Shown here: in pieces, positions 23,341 to 31,520 of the stretch | Position numbering within the stretch: position 1 is the first letter of the stretch | How the letters are laid out: every line of letters begins with the position of its first letter | DNA from: Planktothrix rubescens CCAP 1459/22 | GTDB taxonomy: Bacteria > Cyanobacteriota > Cyanobacteriia > Cyanobacteriales > Microcoleaceae | Length of the DNA stretch: 64,000 nucleotides | Assembly: GCA_904830895.1 (NCBI GenBank) | Contig: LR882959.1 | Location: 1-64,000, forward strand | Reading direction: 5' to 3' | The notes under the pieces: model-generated | Databases searched by the model: none | Told to the model about the DNA's origin: nothing | What the model saw: the letters and a program-made list of their open reading frames with translations, nothing else | Position numbers and translations under genes: made by a program

Positions 23341-23381
23341 AGCCTTAACTTTCTAACTTTAGAAAACTAAGGCTTTTTTTT
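23341..23381 (+). terminator. Terminator
   Basis: AGCCTTAACTTTCTAA pairs with TTAGAAAACTAAGGCT with few mismatches, followed by T8. Ends the plus-strand array. Confidence 0.8.
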
Positions 23382-23386
23382 ACTAG

Positions 23387-23466
23387 CGATAACAAAATCT
23401 AATTCCTGTTATTCTATCTTGTTATTCTGTTATTGCGATAACAAATTCTGTTATTCTGTTATTGGG
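23387..23466. repeat. GATAAC/GTTATT repeat tract
   Basis: Two long imperfect units beginning GCGATAACAAA and rich in TTCTGTTATT. The 25-bp core at 23438-23462 recurs in inverted orientation at 31538-31562, and with one mismatch at 31567-31591. It lies between convergent gene ends. Possible protein-binding or recombination site. Confidence 0.7.
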
Positions 23467-23472
23467 TTTATT

Positions 23473-23919
23473 TTAAAACAATCTCCTAACCCCAGGCAGA
23501 ACAAAATCTTTATCTCCCCAAATCCCAAGATTTCCTTGATACGCCTCATATTGTGCCATCAGAATATCACAACAAAGTAATATCCCTCGTTTTGGCAAGT
23601 TGTAACGAACTAAAGGAAGCAAATCCCAAGCTAATCCTTGTCTCAATAATTCTACCTGAATATTCAACTCTCTTGAACCAATAAACCAATCAGCCAATAA
23701 TCTACCGTATTTATCTGCCCCATAATCTTCAATAAAAAATAATTCCTTATTAGAATCTACCAAATCTTCCAAGTATTTCTTAGCTTCTTGTCCCCATTTA
23801 CTAGGCATCTCTGGGCAATCAATCCAACGACACCTTGAATTAATTACCCCTTTCCTATGGATTATTCTTATCGTATCACCATCAACAATTGAATGAACTC
23901 TCACGGGAACCAGTACCAT
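23473..23919 (-). CDS. Staphylococcal-type thermonuclease (SNase)
   Basis: 148 residues from ATG 23919, chosen for GAGG five bases upstream; an ATG 21 bp earlier lacks this. SNase motifs: VHSIVDGDTIRIIH (catalytic Asp), SRCRWIDCPEMPS (Arg/Asp), DKYGRLLADWF (second Arg) and VELLRQGLAWDL. No signal peptide, so it acts in the cytoplasm. It is the last gene of the minus-strand replication block, next to RusA, consistent with phage-type DNA processing. Confidence 0.85.
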   Translation of the reverse strand: MVLVPVRVHSIVDGDTIRIIHRKGVINSRCRWIDCPEMPSKWGQEAKKYLEDLVDSNKELFFIEDYGADKYGRLLADWFIGSRELNIQVELLRQGLAWDLLPLVRYNLPKRGILLCCDILMAQYEAYQGNLGIWGDKDFVLPGVRRLF

Positions 23920-23956
23920 AAAAACCTCAATATTTTTCAAAAATAATGCGATATTT

Positions 23957-24172
23957 TTATTCTATATCGAAGGTCGCAACTTTCCAATCTTGATAATTAT
24001 TTGCCCAAACATAGAGACATAAATTTATAAAAATCTCTCTATCTCCTCGACTTTTCTGATATTCTTGCTGATAATAGTTTTTGAGATTAATAATAGTAAA
24101 TCTCTCCTGAGCAATAACAATATTTCCATTCAAAAGATAGAATCTTATTCTTGAGTCGTCTGAAATTTTCAT
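23957..24172 (-). CDS. Small hypothetical protein
   Basis: 71 residues between the SNase and RusA genes (8 bp after the latter). MKISDDSRIRFYLLNGNIVI and a helical NYYQQEYQKSRGDREIFINL. No family recognised. The tight operon spacing supports it as real. Confidence 0.45.
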   Translation of the reverse strand: MKISDDSRIRFYLLNGNIVIAQERFTIINLKNYYQQEYQKSRGDREIFINLCLYVWANNYQDWKVATFDIE

Positions 24173-24179
24173 AATATTA

Positions 24180-24593
24180 TTAATCTCTTAAAGCTAATAT
24201 TGATGGGAGTTTAATAGGTTCCCCTAAATAAATTGGAGTGTCTGAAACCAGAACTTTAACATAACTTTCTCCCTTGTGAACCTTAAACCAAGTTACTATC
24301 GGGGGTTGAATAATCTTCATTGAATCATCAACAATTATTTCTGCCCGTACCATCCCATCCAGAATTGGTTTTAGGGTTGCTGGTAAATTATCTGCTGGGT
24401 CAATTTGTCTTTTCAGATACCAATAGACTTCCAACCAAACTTTACTATGAAATTGAGTTTTACCCCAACAAATTGCCTCACAATCTTCTGTCCAAGCCTT
24501 CTTTTCTGCTGCTGATTTATACGGATTACTTCTAGCTGATGCTATTATTTTGTTCAAACTCGGTGGCAATGGAAAAATTAGTTTCTCTATCAT
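24180..24593 (-). CDS. RusA-like Holliday junction resolvase
   Basis: 137 residues, normal for RusA. FPLPPSLNKIIASARSNPYK at the start; the active-site region WYLKRQIDPADNLPATLKPI then LDGMVRAEIIVDDS carries the expected aspartates (DPADN, LD, DD). Cleaves four-way DNA junctions; usual in lambdoid prophages. Its start overlaps the stop of the upstream gene as ATGA, so it is translationally coupled. Confidence 0.85.
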   Translation of the reverse strand: MIEKLIFPLPPSLNKIIASARSNPYKSAAEKKAWTEDCEAICWGKTQFHSKVWLEVYWYLKRQIDPADNLPATLKPILDGMVRAEIIVDDSMKIIQPPIVTWFKVHKGESYVKVLVSDTPIYLGEPIKLPSILALRD

Positions 24594-24910
24594 AATCCTA
24601 AATCAATAATCGAACAAACTACCAAAGAAAAGACTGGATTATTATTGCTAAAATAATGAGGATATAGTTCCATAAAATTCTCGATAAAATCCTCAACTAA
24701 ACCATCAACTAAACCATCATAACCAGAACTAAAAGTTAACTTCCCACTTTCTTCAAAACAATCTGTTGAAACTGCACCAATAGTTATTAAGATTAGGTTT
24801 TTGGAGAACCGACTAGACTTAGAGTTTGGATTCTTTTTTATATGCTTAATTAATGCTGCAATATAGACTAAATCCTCCTGATCAAGTAATCGAATATCTA
24901 AGAAATTCAT
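24590..24910 (-). CDS. Hypothetical protein coupled to RusA
   Basis: 106 residues; the stop overlaps the RusA start (ATGA). MNFLDIRLLDQEDLVYIAAL at the start and a hydrophobic C-terminal end. No family recognised. The coupling suggests a partner in the same replication or recombination step. Confidence 0.5.
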   Translation of the reverse strand: MNFLDIRLLDQEDLVYIAALIKHIKKNPNSKSSRFSKNLILITIGAVSTDCFEESGKLTFSSGYDGLVDGLVEDFIENFMELYPHYFSNNNPVFSLVVCSIIDLGL

Positions 24911-25072
24911 AAGGTCTTGCTCAATCCTCCTAATATTATTTTAGTGTAATTTTCAATACAAGTCAACCATTTTTTAGAACTACTTTTGGTCAGTTTTAAA
25001 CAGTTTTATAAGGTTTTATTGGAACAAATTCATGTAAATCTAGGTAAATTCTTATAAGGACATTGATAATTG

Positions 25073-26173
25073 TTAATATAAGGATTGTGCCTCACCAAAA
25101 TAGAAGTAAGCCAGTGTCGCAGCTTTTTTCAATGTGTCCAGGTTGACGAAGATTGCAACACTAGAACCTTGGCTAACTTGTTCGACAACGTGGATTAGGA
25201 AACTAAACCGTGCAATCTTACCGGGCATTTTTTTCCATTGTGCCTCTAGTGCCTCAGTCCGGGCTTGATTTCGATTTATTTCACAGTCATTGTTTAACAA
25301 CGCAAAATATTTTTCAGCTTCCGATGTAAACCTTAACTTTAACTTTGGAAGATTGGATATTTTTTCGTAAAACCCGGTTAACAATGGAGTGATATCGAGT
25401 TTACCCTGTGGGTTATCTGGAATAATAAATGGTGATTTAGGCTGGTTAATAAAGTTGACCCGGCTCCACTGACCATTATCATCAGTTCCATTGTTATATG
25501 CAGCCGCCACTTGGGGTTGAATCCCTCCCAAAATTGACACTAAACATTCATCGTAATCTCCTTTTAAAAGCTCAATTTTTCCGTGTCCATCATAGTAAGA
25601 AAGCAAGTCTTCAGTTAACCCACTGTTATAGGATTTTAAATTATTTTTATAACTTCTTGCTAACTCATCAGAGATAACAATAATTCCCCATCCTTTCTTA
25701 CCATGTCGATTCAATAAGCTTCGGAACCCGGCTTGTGAAGCGTTATTGATATAATAACGCCGCATCACAGGTTTTTCAGGCATCGGAAGGCTTTTATCGT
25801 CTTCCCAGTCATCTAATTCAGCTTGGTATTTTTGCATTTCTTTGGCTAAATCATCAGAGGCTTTTCTTTGTAATTCCCGTAATGGTTGGGTTGCAATCTC
25901 GTTAATTAAAAGTGATTTTTTCTGGCTTGGGACGGCACAGATAGCGGTGTATATCCCCTGTGTCTGGTCAAACTCTGTAGAATCCAAAGCGTCAATTTTT
26001 GAGCCAACTGTTACCAGCGAACTAACAACAGTATAGAAGGCACTCAATGACAGTTCAGGACGAAGACATAACCGATTAGCAAACTCACAAATTTTTATTA
26101 GGTTTCCAGGTAAATAATCTCCAATATTGATTTTTGCTGCCCAAACATTGATGCTATTTTCCCAGTCTTTCAT
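25073..26173 (-). CDS. DUF3987-type replication protein
   Basis: 366 residues, AGGAG before the ATG. DUF3987-like order: ALDSTEFDQTQGIYTAICAV followed by PSQKKSLL in the place of a Walker A loop, then GWGIIVISDELARSYKN, LLSYYDGHGKIELL, and LVSILGGIQPQVAAAY. DUF3987 proteins are primase/helicase-like parts of cyanobacterial plasmid and phage replication modules. The P-loop is degenerate (SQKKS, not GxGKS), as in some relatives. Shorter than many members, and with no primase zinc domain. Confidence 0.7.
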   Translation of the reverse strand: MKDWENSINVWAAKINIGDYLPGNLIKICEFANRLCLRPELSLSAFYTVVSSLVTVGSKIDALDSTEFDQTQGIYTAICAVPSQKKSLLINEIATQPLRELQRKASDDLAKEMQKYQAELDDWEDDKSLPMPEKPVMRRYYINNASQAGFRSLLNRHGKKGWGIIVISDELARSYKNNLKSYNSGLTEDLLSYYDGHGKIELLKGDYDECLVSILGGIQPQVAAAYNNGTDDNGQWSRVNFINQPKSPFIIPDNPQGKLDITPLLTGFYEKISNLPKLKLRFTSEAEKYFALLNNDCEINRNQARTEALEAQWKKMPGKIARFSFLIHVVEQVSQGSSVAIFVNLDTLKKAATLAYFYFGEAQSLY

Positions 26174-26252
26174 GGTTTCTCCTCTTGATTTTAATTAATT
26201 AAATCATCACCCATTACAATTAGGTTGTTCGTTTAAAAATCTCCCACAAAAA

Positions 26253-27179
26253 TCATGGATTTTCTTTGGGGAATTGTTGGTATTGTTCTATATTATTTTT
26301 AATCAAATTAACCCCATAAAATTTAATTCCTAAATCAATAAGAAAAGTTGAAGAAATTATCAGGAAACTTATAAGTAAAATCCAACTTCTGATTCCGCCT
26401 GGTGTTCCGGTTATGATTTTTCCAAAAGTCCTTAATCCCGATAAATCTGATTCTAAATCTTCCCATTCTTTCTGATTTCTTCGTTGGTCGGATTCTAATT
26501 CTCTGATTCTGGGGAGGAGAGCATTGTCGGAAATATAGAGATTTTTTTCAACCTCTTTGAGTCGAATTGCAGCTTCTCTAATTTCCACTTCAAGCCGAAC
26601 CAGTTTCTCAATTTGAGATTGAGATAATTCCTTGATTCCTGTTCCTGAAAAGAGAGGTTCATCTACTAACTTTGCTATGAGTTTTTCTAGCCCAGAACTA
26701 TTTCTTCTGATTTCTGAATGTTGAAGCACTTCAGGAATAGCTTTAATTAAAGCCAGGTTGCGTTCTTCTGAGATTCTCAGGGATTCTTGAAGTTGTTTCG
26801 ACTCGGTGATATCAATTCCAAATATTGCTATTCCTAATTCGTATTTTCTAGCTGATATTAAGAAGAATTTCTTTGGAGTCCTACACTCAATTTCCCAATT
26901 ACCGGAGTCTAAATCTGATTGAATGAATAAACCCATTACCTCTCTTAGATTATTGCCATTGTTTAGCCAGCCCAGGGGTTGATTGCAAAAATCCTCTATG
27001 GTTTTATCAAAATATCCAGCCATTTGTTCATTGACCAAAATATAAGTCAAATCATAAGAAATATAACTAGCTAAACCGGGACAAGTAGATAAAAAAATTG
27101 AGATTAAATCATATTCAGTTTCCCACCCTTCGCCAAGCTCAAAGCATCGAGTTTCGGATTCTGGTATATTTTTTTTCAT
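26253..27179 (-). CDS. PAS-domain coiled-coil protein with C-terminal membrane segment
   Basis: 308 residues. An N-terminal PAS-like fold (DLISIFLSTCPGLASYISYD to LGIAIFGIDITESKQLQESL, the PAC-type end), a long coiled coil (LVRLEVEIREAAIRLKEVEK; NQKEWEDLESDLSGLRTFGK) and one membrane segment (SWILLISFLIISSTFLIDLG). There is no kinase or cyclase domain after the PAS. An odd sensor-like protein among replication genes; it may tether a complex to the membrane. Confidence 0.65.
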   Translation of the reverse strand: MKKNIPESETRCFELGEGWETEYDLISIFLSTCPGLASYISYDLTYILVNEQMAGYFDKTIEDFCNQPLGWLNNGNNLREVMGLFIQSDLDSGNWEIECRTPKKFFLISARKYELGIAIFGIDITESKQLQESLRISEERNLALIKAIPEVLQHSEIRRNSSGLEKLIAKLVDEPLFSGTGIKELSQSQIEKLVRLEVEIREAAIRLKEVEKNLYISDNALLPRIRELESDQRRNQKEWEDLESDLSGLRTFGKIITGTPGGIRSWILLISFLIISSTFLIDLGIKFYGVNLIKNNIEQYQQFPKENP

Positions 27180-27354
27180 GGTTATTATTTACTTTCTACC
27201 TACTGTTTTATCTAAAAAAATGATTGCTAACTCTATATCAATTATGCTAACAAATTTATATTATAATGTCAATATTTTATGCTATAGTTGTTGCAAAATA
27301 GAATTAGGTTAAGATTTAATGCAGCATTATAATTCTGATTAATAAAGATTAAGA

Positions 27355-27825
27355 TTAAACGTTATTTTTTACTGCTAAATCTAATTCGGCTTGAGCATTT
27401 TCTTTGCGAATTTTAATCTCTCGTTCGTCGTTATCATTTCGATTAGAACCTTGGCTTAATTGGTCTATTCTTTCTTTAGTTTGGAGCCACTTCTGATGAG
27501 AGGTTTCAGCCCAAGACTGAACTTCCCACTCATGGATTTGCTGACAAACTTCAGAAGGAATCCGATCATCTAATCCGAGGTTTCGATAGCCCGATGCCGC
27601 ACCGCACCCATTTCGATTACAGAGCGGGTCAGGGTCATTTGGATTCAACCCGTCGATAACCAGTTCGCTCCGAACGATAAAGCCGGAATCATGGCAACAA
27701 AAACAGTGCCAACGGGGTTTCCAGATTTCCTTATCTTCGGGGGGGCGGGGGTTTAGTGCCGGGAGTTTTTCAAAGACTGGGGCTGTTGGGGCTTGCATTG
27801 GTCGATTTAGAAATTGAGCTTTCAA
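27355..27825 (-). CDS. Small zinc-finger-like protein overlapping the O-like gene
   Basis: 156 residues. A cysteine-rich part WHCFCCHDSGFIVRSELVID followed by DPLCNRNGCGAASGY could bind zinc, as in DnaC/replisome adaptors. It overlaps the end of the upstream winged-helix gene by 56 bp in another frame; an internal start at 27798 still overlaps. The position after a lambda-O-like gene suggests a replication partner; no helicase-loader motif is seen. Confidence 0.55.
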   Translation of the reverse strand: MKAQFLNRPMQAPTAPVFEKLPALNPRPPEDKEIWKPRWHCFCCHDSGFIVRSELVIDGLNPNDPDPLCNRNGCGAASGYRNLGLDDRIPSEVCQQIHEWEVQSWAETSHQKWLQTKERIDQLSQGSNRNDNDEREIKIRKENAQAELDLAVKNNV

Positions 27826-28912
27826 GATTGGCGAGTTCGGTTGGGGAGAGGGTCGTTAATCGTCGTTGCCGTTCTACCCTTGTCCCGTTCTTTTTCGCTT
27901 CTAGTCGGGCTTTCAGATTGTCCTTAAATGAATGCCTTGATTCCTCTGTGTGCGCCCCCAAGGGTTCAGATGTCGCTTGATAGGTTTGCGTTAAAGCACT
28001 TTCTTGTGCGGGTGCGGCGGGAATATGGTGGCGACTCAAAATTATCCATTCCCAGAAATCCGAACGGTCGAAACTCTGTGGGTCTATGGCCAGGAATAAT
28101 TTACGGACATCTTCTATAAATGGGGTTTGAGATTTGGCGATCGCAATTTCCTGTACCCATTCCTCAAACTGCGGGTGAGCTTCCCAATAGATTTTTTCTT
28201 TAGCTAATTGAACTCGGAGAGCCTCGGCTTCTTGGAGTTCACGATTGCGGACTTCATGGGGGGATTTCAGGAATTGAGAATAGTAGTCCTCAAATCGGGG
28301 ACTGCCAGTGGAATCGGTGGAAGCTAACCAATCAGGAATAGAAGCGATGGGCTTGGTAAATCCCTCAATCTTTTTATTGACAAAATTTAAAAATCTCTCT
28401 CGCTCCGGTTCTGAGAGAGTATTAAAAAATTCTTTATAAGTCTTAAGAGTCTTAAGAGAATCCGACCCTCTCTGTGTAAGGGTTTCAGGGGTCGGTTGTT
28501 GCATTTTTGCACTAGCTGTTGCATTTTTGCACTGGCCGTTGCATTTTTGCACTGGCTGTTGCATTTCTGCACTGGCCGTTGCACTGGTGCAACACTGTTG
28601 CATTTGGTGCACATCTAAAAGTCCCTTTCCCGTTACCGAAACTTTGGCTGAGATAATCTCCATTTCTATAAAGCCTTTGCTATCAAGCTCTTTCATCGCT
28701 CGGCTAATTGTGCTCCGGTTTACTCCCAGTTCCTTAGCGATGGCAGCCGCCGTTAACTCAATTCCATTGCTGTACGGGTCAGTAGTTCTGATGTAATACA
28801 GGGTATCGCGGGCGCCGGAGGTTAATTCCCTGCAAGCTTTTACCCATTCTTGGTGTTGCAATGGGTAGAATTTCCCCTCAATCTTTACTTTTGATTCTGT
28901 TGATTCTGTCAT
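27770..28912 (-). CDS. Lambda-O-like winged-helix replication initiator
   Basis: 380 residues. N-terminal winged helix: LTSGARDTLYYIRTTDPYSN, GIELTAAAIAKELGVNRSTI, SRAMKELDSKGFIEME. Then a repeat region (about 100-140) of odd composition (MQQPVQKCNGQCKNATASAK) encoded by 20-bp DNA iterons, and a helical C-terminal half. In phage lambda the O initiator also has an N-terminal winged helix and the origin iterons lie within its gene. The same arrangement here suggests that this protein binds its own gene to start replication. Confidence 0.7.
   Translation of the reverse strand: MTESTESKVKIEGKFYPLQHQEWVKACRELTSGARDTLYYIRTTDPYSNGIELTAAAIAKELGVNRSTISRAMKELDSKGFIEMEIISAKVSVTGKGLLDVHQMQQCCTSATASAEMQQPVQKCNGQCKNATASAKMQQPTPETLTQRGSDSLKTLKTYKEFFNTLSEPERERFLNFVNKKIEGFTKPIASIPDWLASTDSTGSPRFEDYYSQFLKSPHEVRNRELQEAEALRVQLAKEKIYWEAHPQFEEWVQEIAIAKSQTPFIEDVRKLFLAIDPQSFDRSDFWEWIILSRHHIPAAPAQESALTQTYQATSEPLGAHTEESRHSFKDNLKARLEAKKNGTRVERQRRLTTLSPTELANLESSISKSTNASPNSPSL
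28501..28610. repeat. 20-bp iterons inside the O-like gene (candidate replication origin)
   Basis: Four tandem 20-bp units: GCATTTTTGCACTAGCTGTT (28501), GCATTTTTGCACTGGCCGTT (28521), GCATTTTTGCACTGGCTGTT (28541), GCATTTCTGCACTGGCCGTT (28561), then degenerate copies to 28610. The period is not a multiple of three, so the translated repeat cycles through three frames, all open. Conservation is therefore at the DNA level. Typical of initiator-binding iterons. Confidence 0.8.
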
Positions 28913-28970
28913 TGTTTTATCCTCAATAAATAAACTTGAACTTCTTATCTGTAATGGGTTTCAGCGTTTC

Positions 28971-29546
28971 CTACCCGTGTTTTCGAGATGTCCAATACCC
29001 TATTTCCCGTAGTTCTTGTCGTTGGCGTTGTCGTCGTTCCTGTGGGGATTCCAGGTAAAGCCATTGCTCATCAACTGGGATGGCTTCAAATTCGGCTTGA
29101 GTCATTTGTGGGTATAACTCCGGCGGTGTCCAATTCTTGAGTCGAGCGGGTTCTGAGGGTTGAGATTGAGGTTGAGAAGCGGTTCCCGACATCCAAAGAA
29201 CGACCCATTGAGTAACCTGAACTGCAAACTCTGGACTTAACCACATGGCCAGATGGACTGCGACTTGAGGATGTACCCAAGTTCCCTGAACTGGCTTGTC
29301 CGCACCCTGAAACACTTGTATTAATTCAGTTGCCGGAATTCCGACCACTGGATTTCGGGCGATAATCTCTATCCCTAGATTCTCGGAGAGGGCCGCAAGA
29401 TATTCCTTGGTCGCGTCGTTTTCAAAGTAGTGACTCCACTTTTTCCCCGCCGCCTTACAGAGAGCAGTGGCATTGAGATATCCGTCCCCCCGCCGTTGCC
29501 CGATGGGTAAATCGTTGGCTGAATGAAAAACTAAAGTTGAGGTCAT
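28971..29546 (-). CDS. KilA-N domain DNA-binding protein
   Basis: 191 residues. A KilA-N domain at the start: RRGDGYLNATALCKAAGKKW, SHYFENDATKEYLAALSENL, TWVHPQVAVHLAMWLSPEFA, VQVTQWV. Found in phages and large DNA viruses as a DNA-binding or anti-repressor-type regulator. The C-terminal part is proline- and arginine-rich. AAGGAA lies before the ATG. It is the second gene after the switch region in the minus direction, a typical early gene. Confidence 0.85.
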   Translation of the reverse strand: MTSTLVFHSANDLPIGQRRGDGYLNATALCKAAGKKWSHYFENDATKEYLAALSENLGIEIIARNPVVGIPATELIQVFQGADKPVQGTWVHPQVAVHLAMWLSPEFAVQVTQWVVLWMSGTASQPQSQPSEPARLKNWTPPELYPQMTQAEFEAIPVDEQWLYLESPQERRQRQRQELREIGYWTSRKHG

Positions 29547-29565
29547 AATTTCCTTTTGTTAATTG

Positions 29566-29853
29566 TTAATTGTTAATTGATTTGGTAGATTTGGACTTGA
29601 ATTTGGTAAACTTCAACAAAATTGTTTTGGCTTGAGATTCAGTCAATTCATCTGGGTTTAATTTGAGAGGTTTACCGCTTTCAAGGTGGTCATATTCGCA
29701 GTATTGACGGATTAATTCATGGCGGTGAAAAACCCAGCCACAGGATTTACAAAGGGAACTATCTAAGCCTGGAATTGAGTATTTATCTCCACACAAACAC
29801 TTAGATAAATCTTCTGAATTAATCCAATTAGATAAAGTTATGCTCTTTCTCAC
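29566..29853 (-). CDS. Small zinc-ribbon protein, first gene of leftward block
   Basis: 95 residues. A CxC...CxxC zinc ribbon (CLCGDKYSIPGLDSSLCKSC) and a basic tail. GTG start at 29853. It lies opposite the Xre-type regulator with 113 bp between starts, so it would be the first gene controlled from the divergent switch. Likely a small regulator; target unknown. Confidence 0.6.
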   Translation of the reverse strand: MRKSITLSNWINSEDLSKCLCGDKYSIPGLDSSLCKSCGWVFHRHELIRQYCEYDHLESGKPLKLNPDELTESQAKTILLKFTKFKSKSTKSINN

Positions 29854-29884
29854 TCTGCCTGTTGGATTTACTGTTCATTGTATA

Positions 29885-29926
29885 AAATACGTAATTACAC
29901 ATTTAATATAATATAATTGCGTATTT
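29885..29926. promoter_or_regulatory. Operator-like inverted repeat in the divergent switch
   Basis: AAATACGTAATTA (29885-29897) and TAATTGCGTATTT (29914-29926) are inverted copies (12 of 13) separated by 16 bp of A/T. The centre sits between divergent starts of the zinc-ribbon gene and the Xre-like regulator. Probably the binding sites of that regulator. Confidence 0.65.
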
Positions 29927-29966
29927 ATGTCTAGTAAAGTTTTGATAAAGTTACAAGGGTGATTCT

Positions 29967-30290
29967 ATGGATTTAGAGAATAGAGAAAGATTTGCAATAG
30001 CAGTGAAAGCTTTACGGGCTGATCGTAATCATGAAGAATTCGCAAAAATTATTGGAGTTTCCAGACCCACAGTGATTGGCTGGGAAAAATGTAAAGTTGA
30101 CCCGAAACGAGAAAGCCTAGAACAGATTGCCCAGTTACGAGGGGAAAGTCTTGATGAATTCCTTTCTTACCTCAGTGGTGCGAAACGACGCGACCCATTG
30201 GAACGTCTGACTCAACAAATTGCCGGACTTTCACACGAACAGATTGCTTATGTACTTCGGGCTTTAGCCGACCGACTCGACCCTTCTTAA
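29967..30290 (+). CDS. Xre-family HTH repressor
   Basis: 107 residues. HTH: FAIAVKALRADRNHEEFAKI, IGVSRPTVIGWEKCKVDPKR. The C-terminal half, PLERLTQQIAGLSHEQIAYV, probably dimerises. There is no protease-type or cI-like C-terminal domain. Divergent from the KilA-N/zinc-ribbon genes with an inverted repeat between, as in phage or plasmid immunity switches. Confidence 0.8.
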   Translation: MDLENRERFAIAVKALRADRNHEEFAKIIGVSRPTVIGWEKCKVDPKRESLEQIAQLRGESLDEFLSYLSGAKRRDPLERLTQQIAGLSHEQIAYVLRALADRLDPS

Positions 30291-30300
30291 TAATTTCTTT

Positions 30301-30344
30301 CTAATATAACATATTTACATTTTTATATAAATATGTTATATTAG
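30301..30344. promoter_or_regulatory. Perfect 17-bp palindrome upstream of the KfrA-like gene
   Basis: CTAATATAACATATTTA (30301-30317) and its exact complement (30328-30344) around a 10-bp spacer, ending 23 bp before the ATG. It could be a terminator for the Xre gene, but the A/T-rich arms without a T-tract and the position fit an autoregulatory operator. Confidence 0.65.
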
Positions 30345-30367
30345 AATAGAAAAAGTAGGTGCAGACG

Positions 30368-31498
30368 ATGGGAAAATTACCAACAACATTCACGAGCCTG
30401 GATTTAACTGGATTTGAGATTGAGAAAACCAATTATCGGGAAGTAACGAGTTCAATGGTCGAAACAACCTGCGCGGTTCTACAAAAGAATCGTGTAGGGA
30501 TTGTCGTGCGGTCAGTTCATGCAGGACTCAAGCATATTTATGGGATTGGAGGAAGTGCCGAGACAGTTTGCGCTTTATTAAAGGAATGGCGGGCTGAGAA
30601 CCTTTCAAGTCTTAAACAAGGTAAGAATGATAAGGATTTCGTTTCGGCAATCCTTGAGGCAAGTGATGATGGATTGCTTGAAGAAACTGATATCCCTGAA
30701 GAATATCTAACAGTTTCTCGTCAAATGGCGATCGCATCTTATCGACTGGCTTTCCAAAAAGCTGATACCTCAATTAGTGGTGAACGTTTAAAACAATTAG
30801 CTAGTGATAATGATTTATTGACATCTCAACTCAAGGAATTTCCTCAACTCAAACTTGAATTAGACTTTTATAAGTCTGAGTATGAGCGGCAACGGAATGA
30901 ATTGAAAGAAGCCTATATGAACCTGAATAAACAACAACTTGCCGATAGTGATAATTTCCGTCAACAATTAGATGGGCTGTATCAGGAACGTAATGATTTA
31001 ACGGTTAAACTTTCTGAAGCTGAGAAACGTTTACTTGAAGTTTCTGACCTTGAAACCAAAGAACGAGAACGTCAAGGTGAAATTTCTCGACTCAATGGTC
31101 AATTAGAAGCACGGGAACGTGAAATTTCCTCGCTTCATAGTCAAACCCAATCCTTACAATCTCAAATTGGGGAGAAGGAAGTTCTTGAATCTCAACTCTC
31201 AACCATTCAAACTCAACTCAAAGAAGCCAATGAGACAATTATTAATTTACAATCCCAAGACAAGCTCAGGACTACGGTTGCCCTAGAAGTTGATTCCCTA
31301 GAATCTGAACAAGTTGAAGAACTTAAATTTGAACTTGAGGAAAAAATAACAGCCCTCAATAAAGCTGAACTCCAGTTAGTTGAACAGGATGAGGAAATCA
31401 ATAACTTGAGAACTCAACTCAAACAAACCATTATCCCCCCTATTCCTGCCTCCGTTACTTCCATCACTTCTAAGACCAACAAAAAAGTTGCTAAATAA
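30368..31498 (+). CDS. KfrA-like plasmid DNA-binding coiled-coil protein
   Basis: 376 residues from ATG 30368 (AGG 7 nt upstream; a GTG three codons earlier is possible). A globular N-terminal part with a possible HTH (VRSVHAGLKHIYGIGGSAET, VCALLKEW) is followed by about 220 residues of near-continuous coiled coil (EAEKRLLEVSDLETKERERQ onward). KfrA of RP4/R751 has this layout, binds its own operator and helps plasmid stability. The perfect palindrome just upstream fits. Confidence 0.65.
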   Translation: MGKLPTTFTSLDLTGFEIEKTNYREVTSSMVETTCAVLQKNRVGIVVRSVHAGLKHIYGIGGSAETVCALLKEWRAENLSSLKQGKNDKDFVSAILEASDDGLLEETDIPEEYLTVSRQMAIASYRLAFQKADTSISGERLKQLASDNDLLTSQLKEFPQLKLELDFYKSEYERQRNELKEAYMNLNKQQLADSDNFRQQLDGLYQERNDLTVKLSEAEKRLLEVSDLETKERERQGEISRLNGQLEAREREISSLHSQTQSLQSQIGEKEVLESQLSTIQTQLKEANETIINLQSQDKLRTTVALEVDSLESEQVEELKFELEEKITALNKAELQLVEQDEEINNLRTQLKQTIIPPIPASVTSITSKTNKKVAK

Positions 31499-31520
31499 CC
31501 ATAACGTTATTCCCATAGCA

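Noticed and set aside
28501-28610. Possible CRISPR array from tandem 20-bp repeats
   Set aside because: The units touch without spacers and lie inside an open gene with no cas genes nearby; iterons explain them better.
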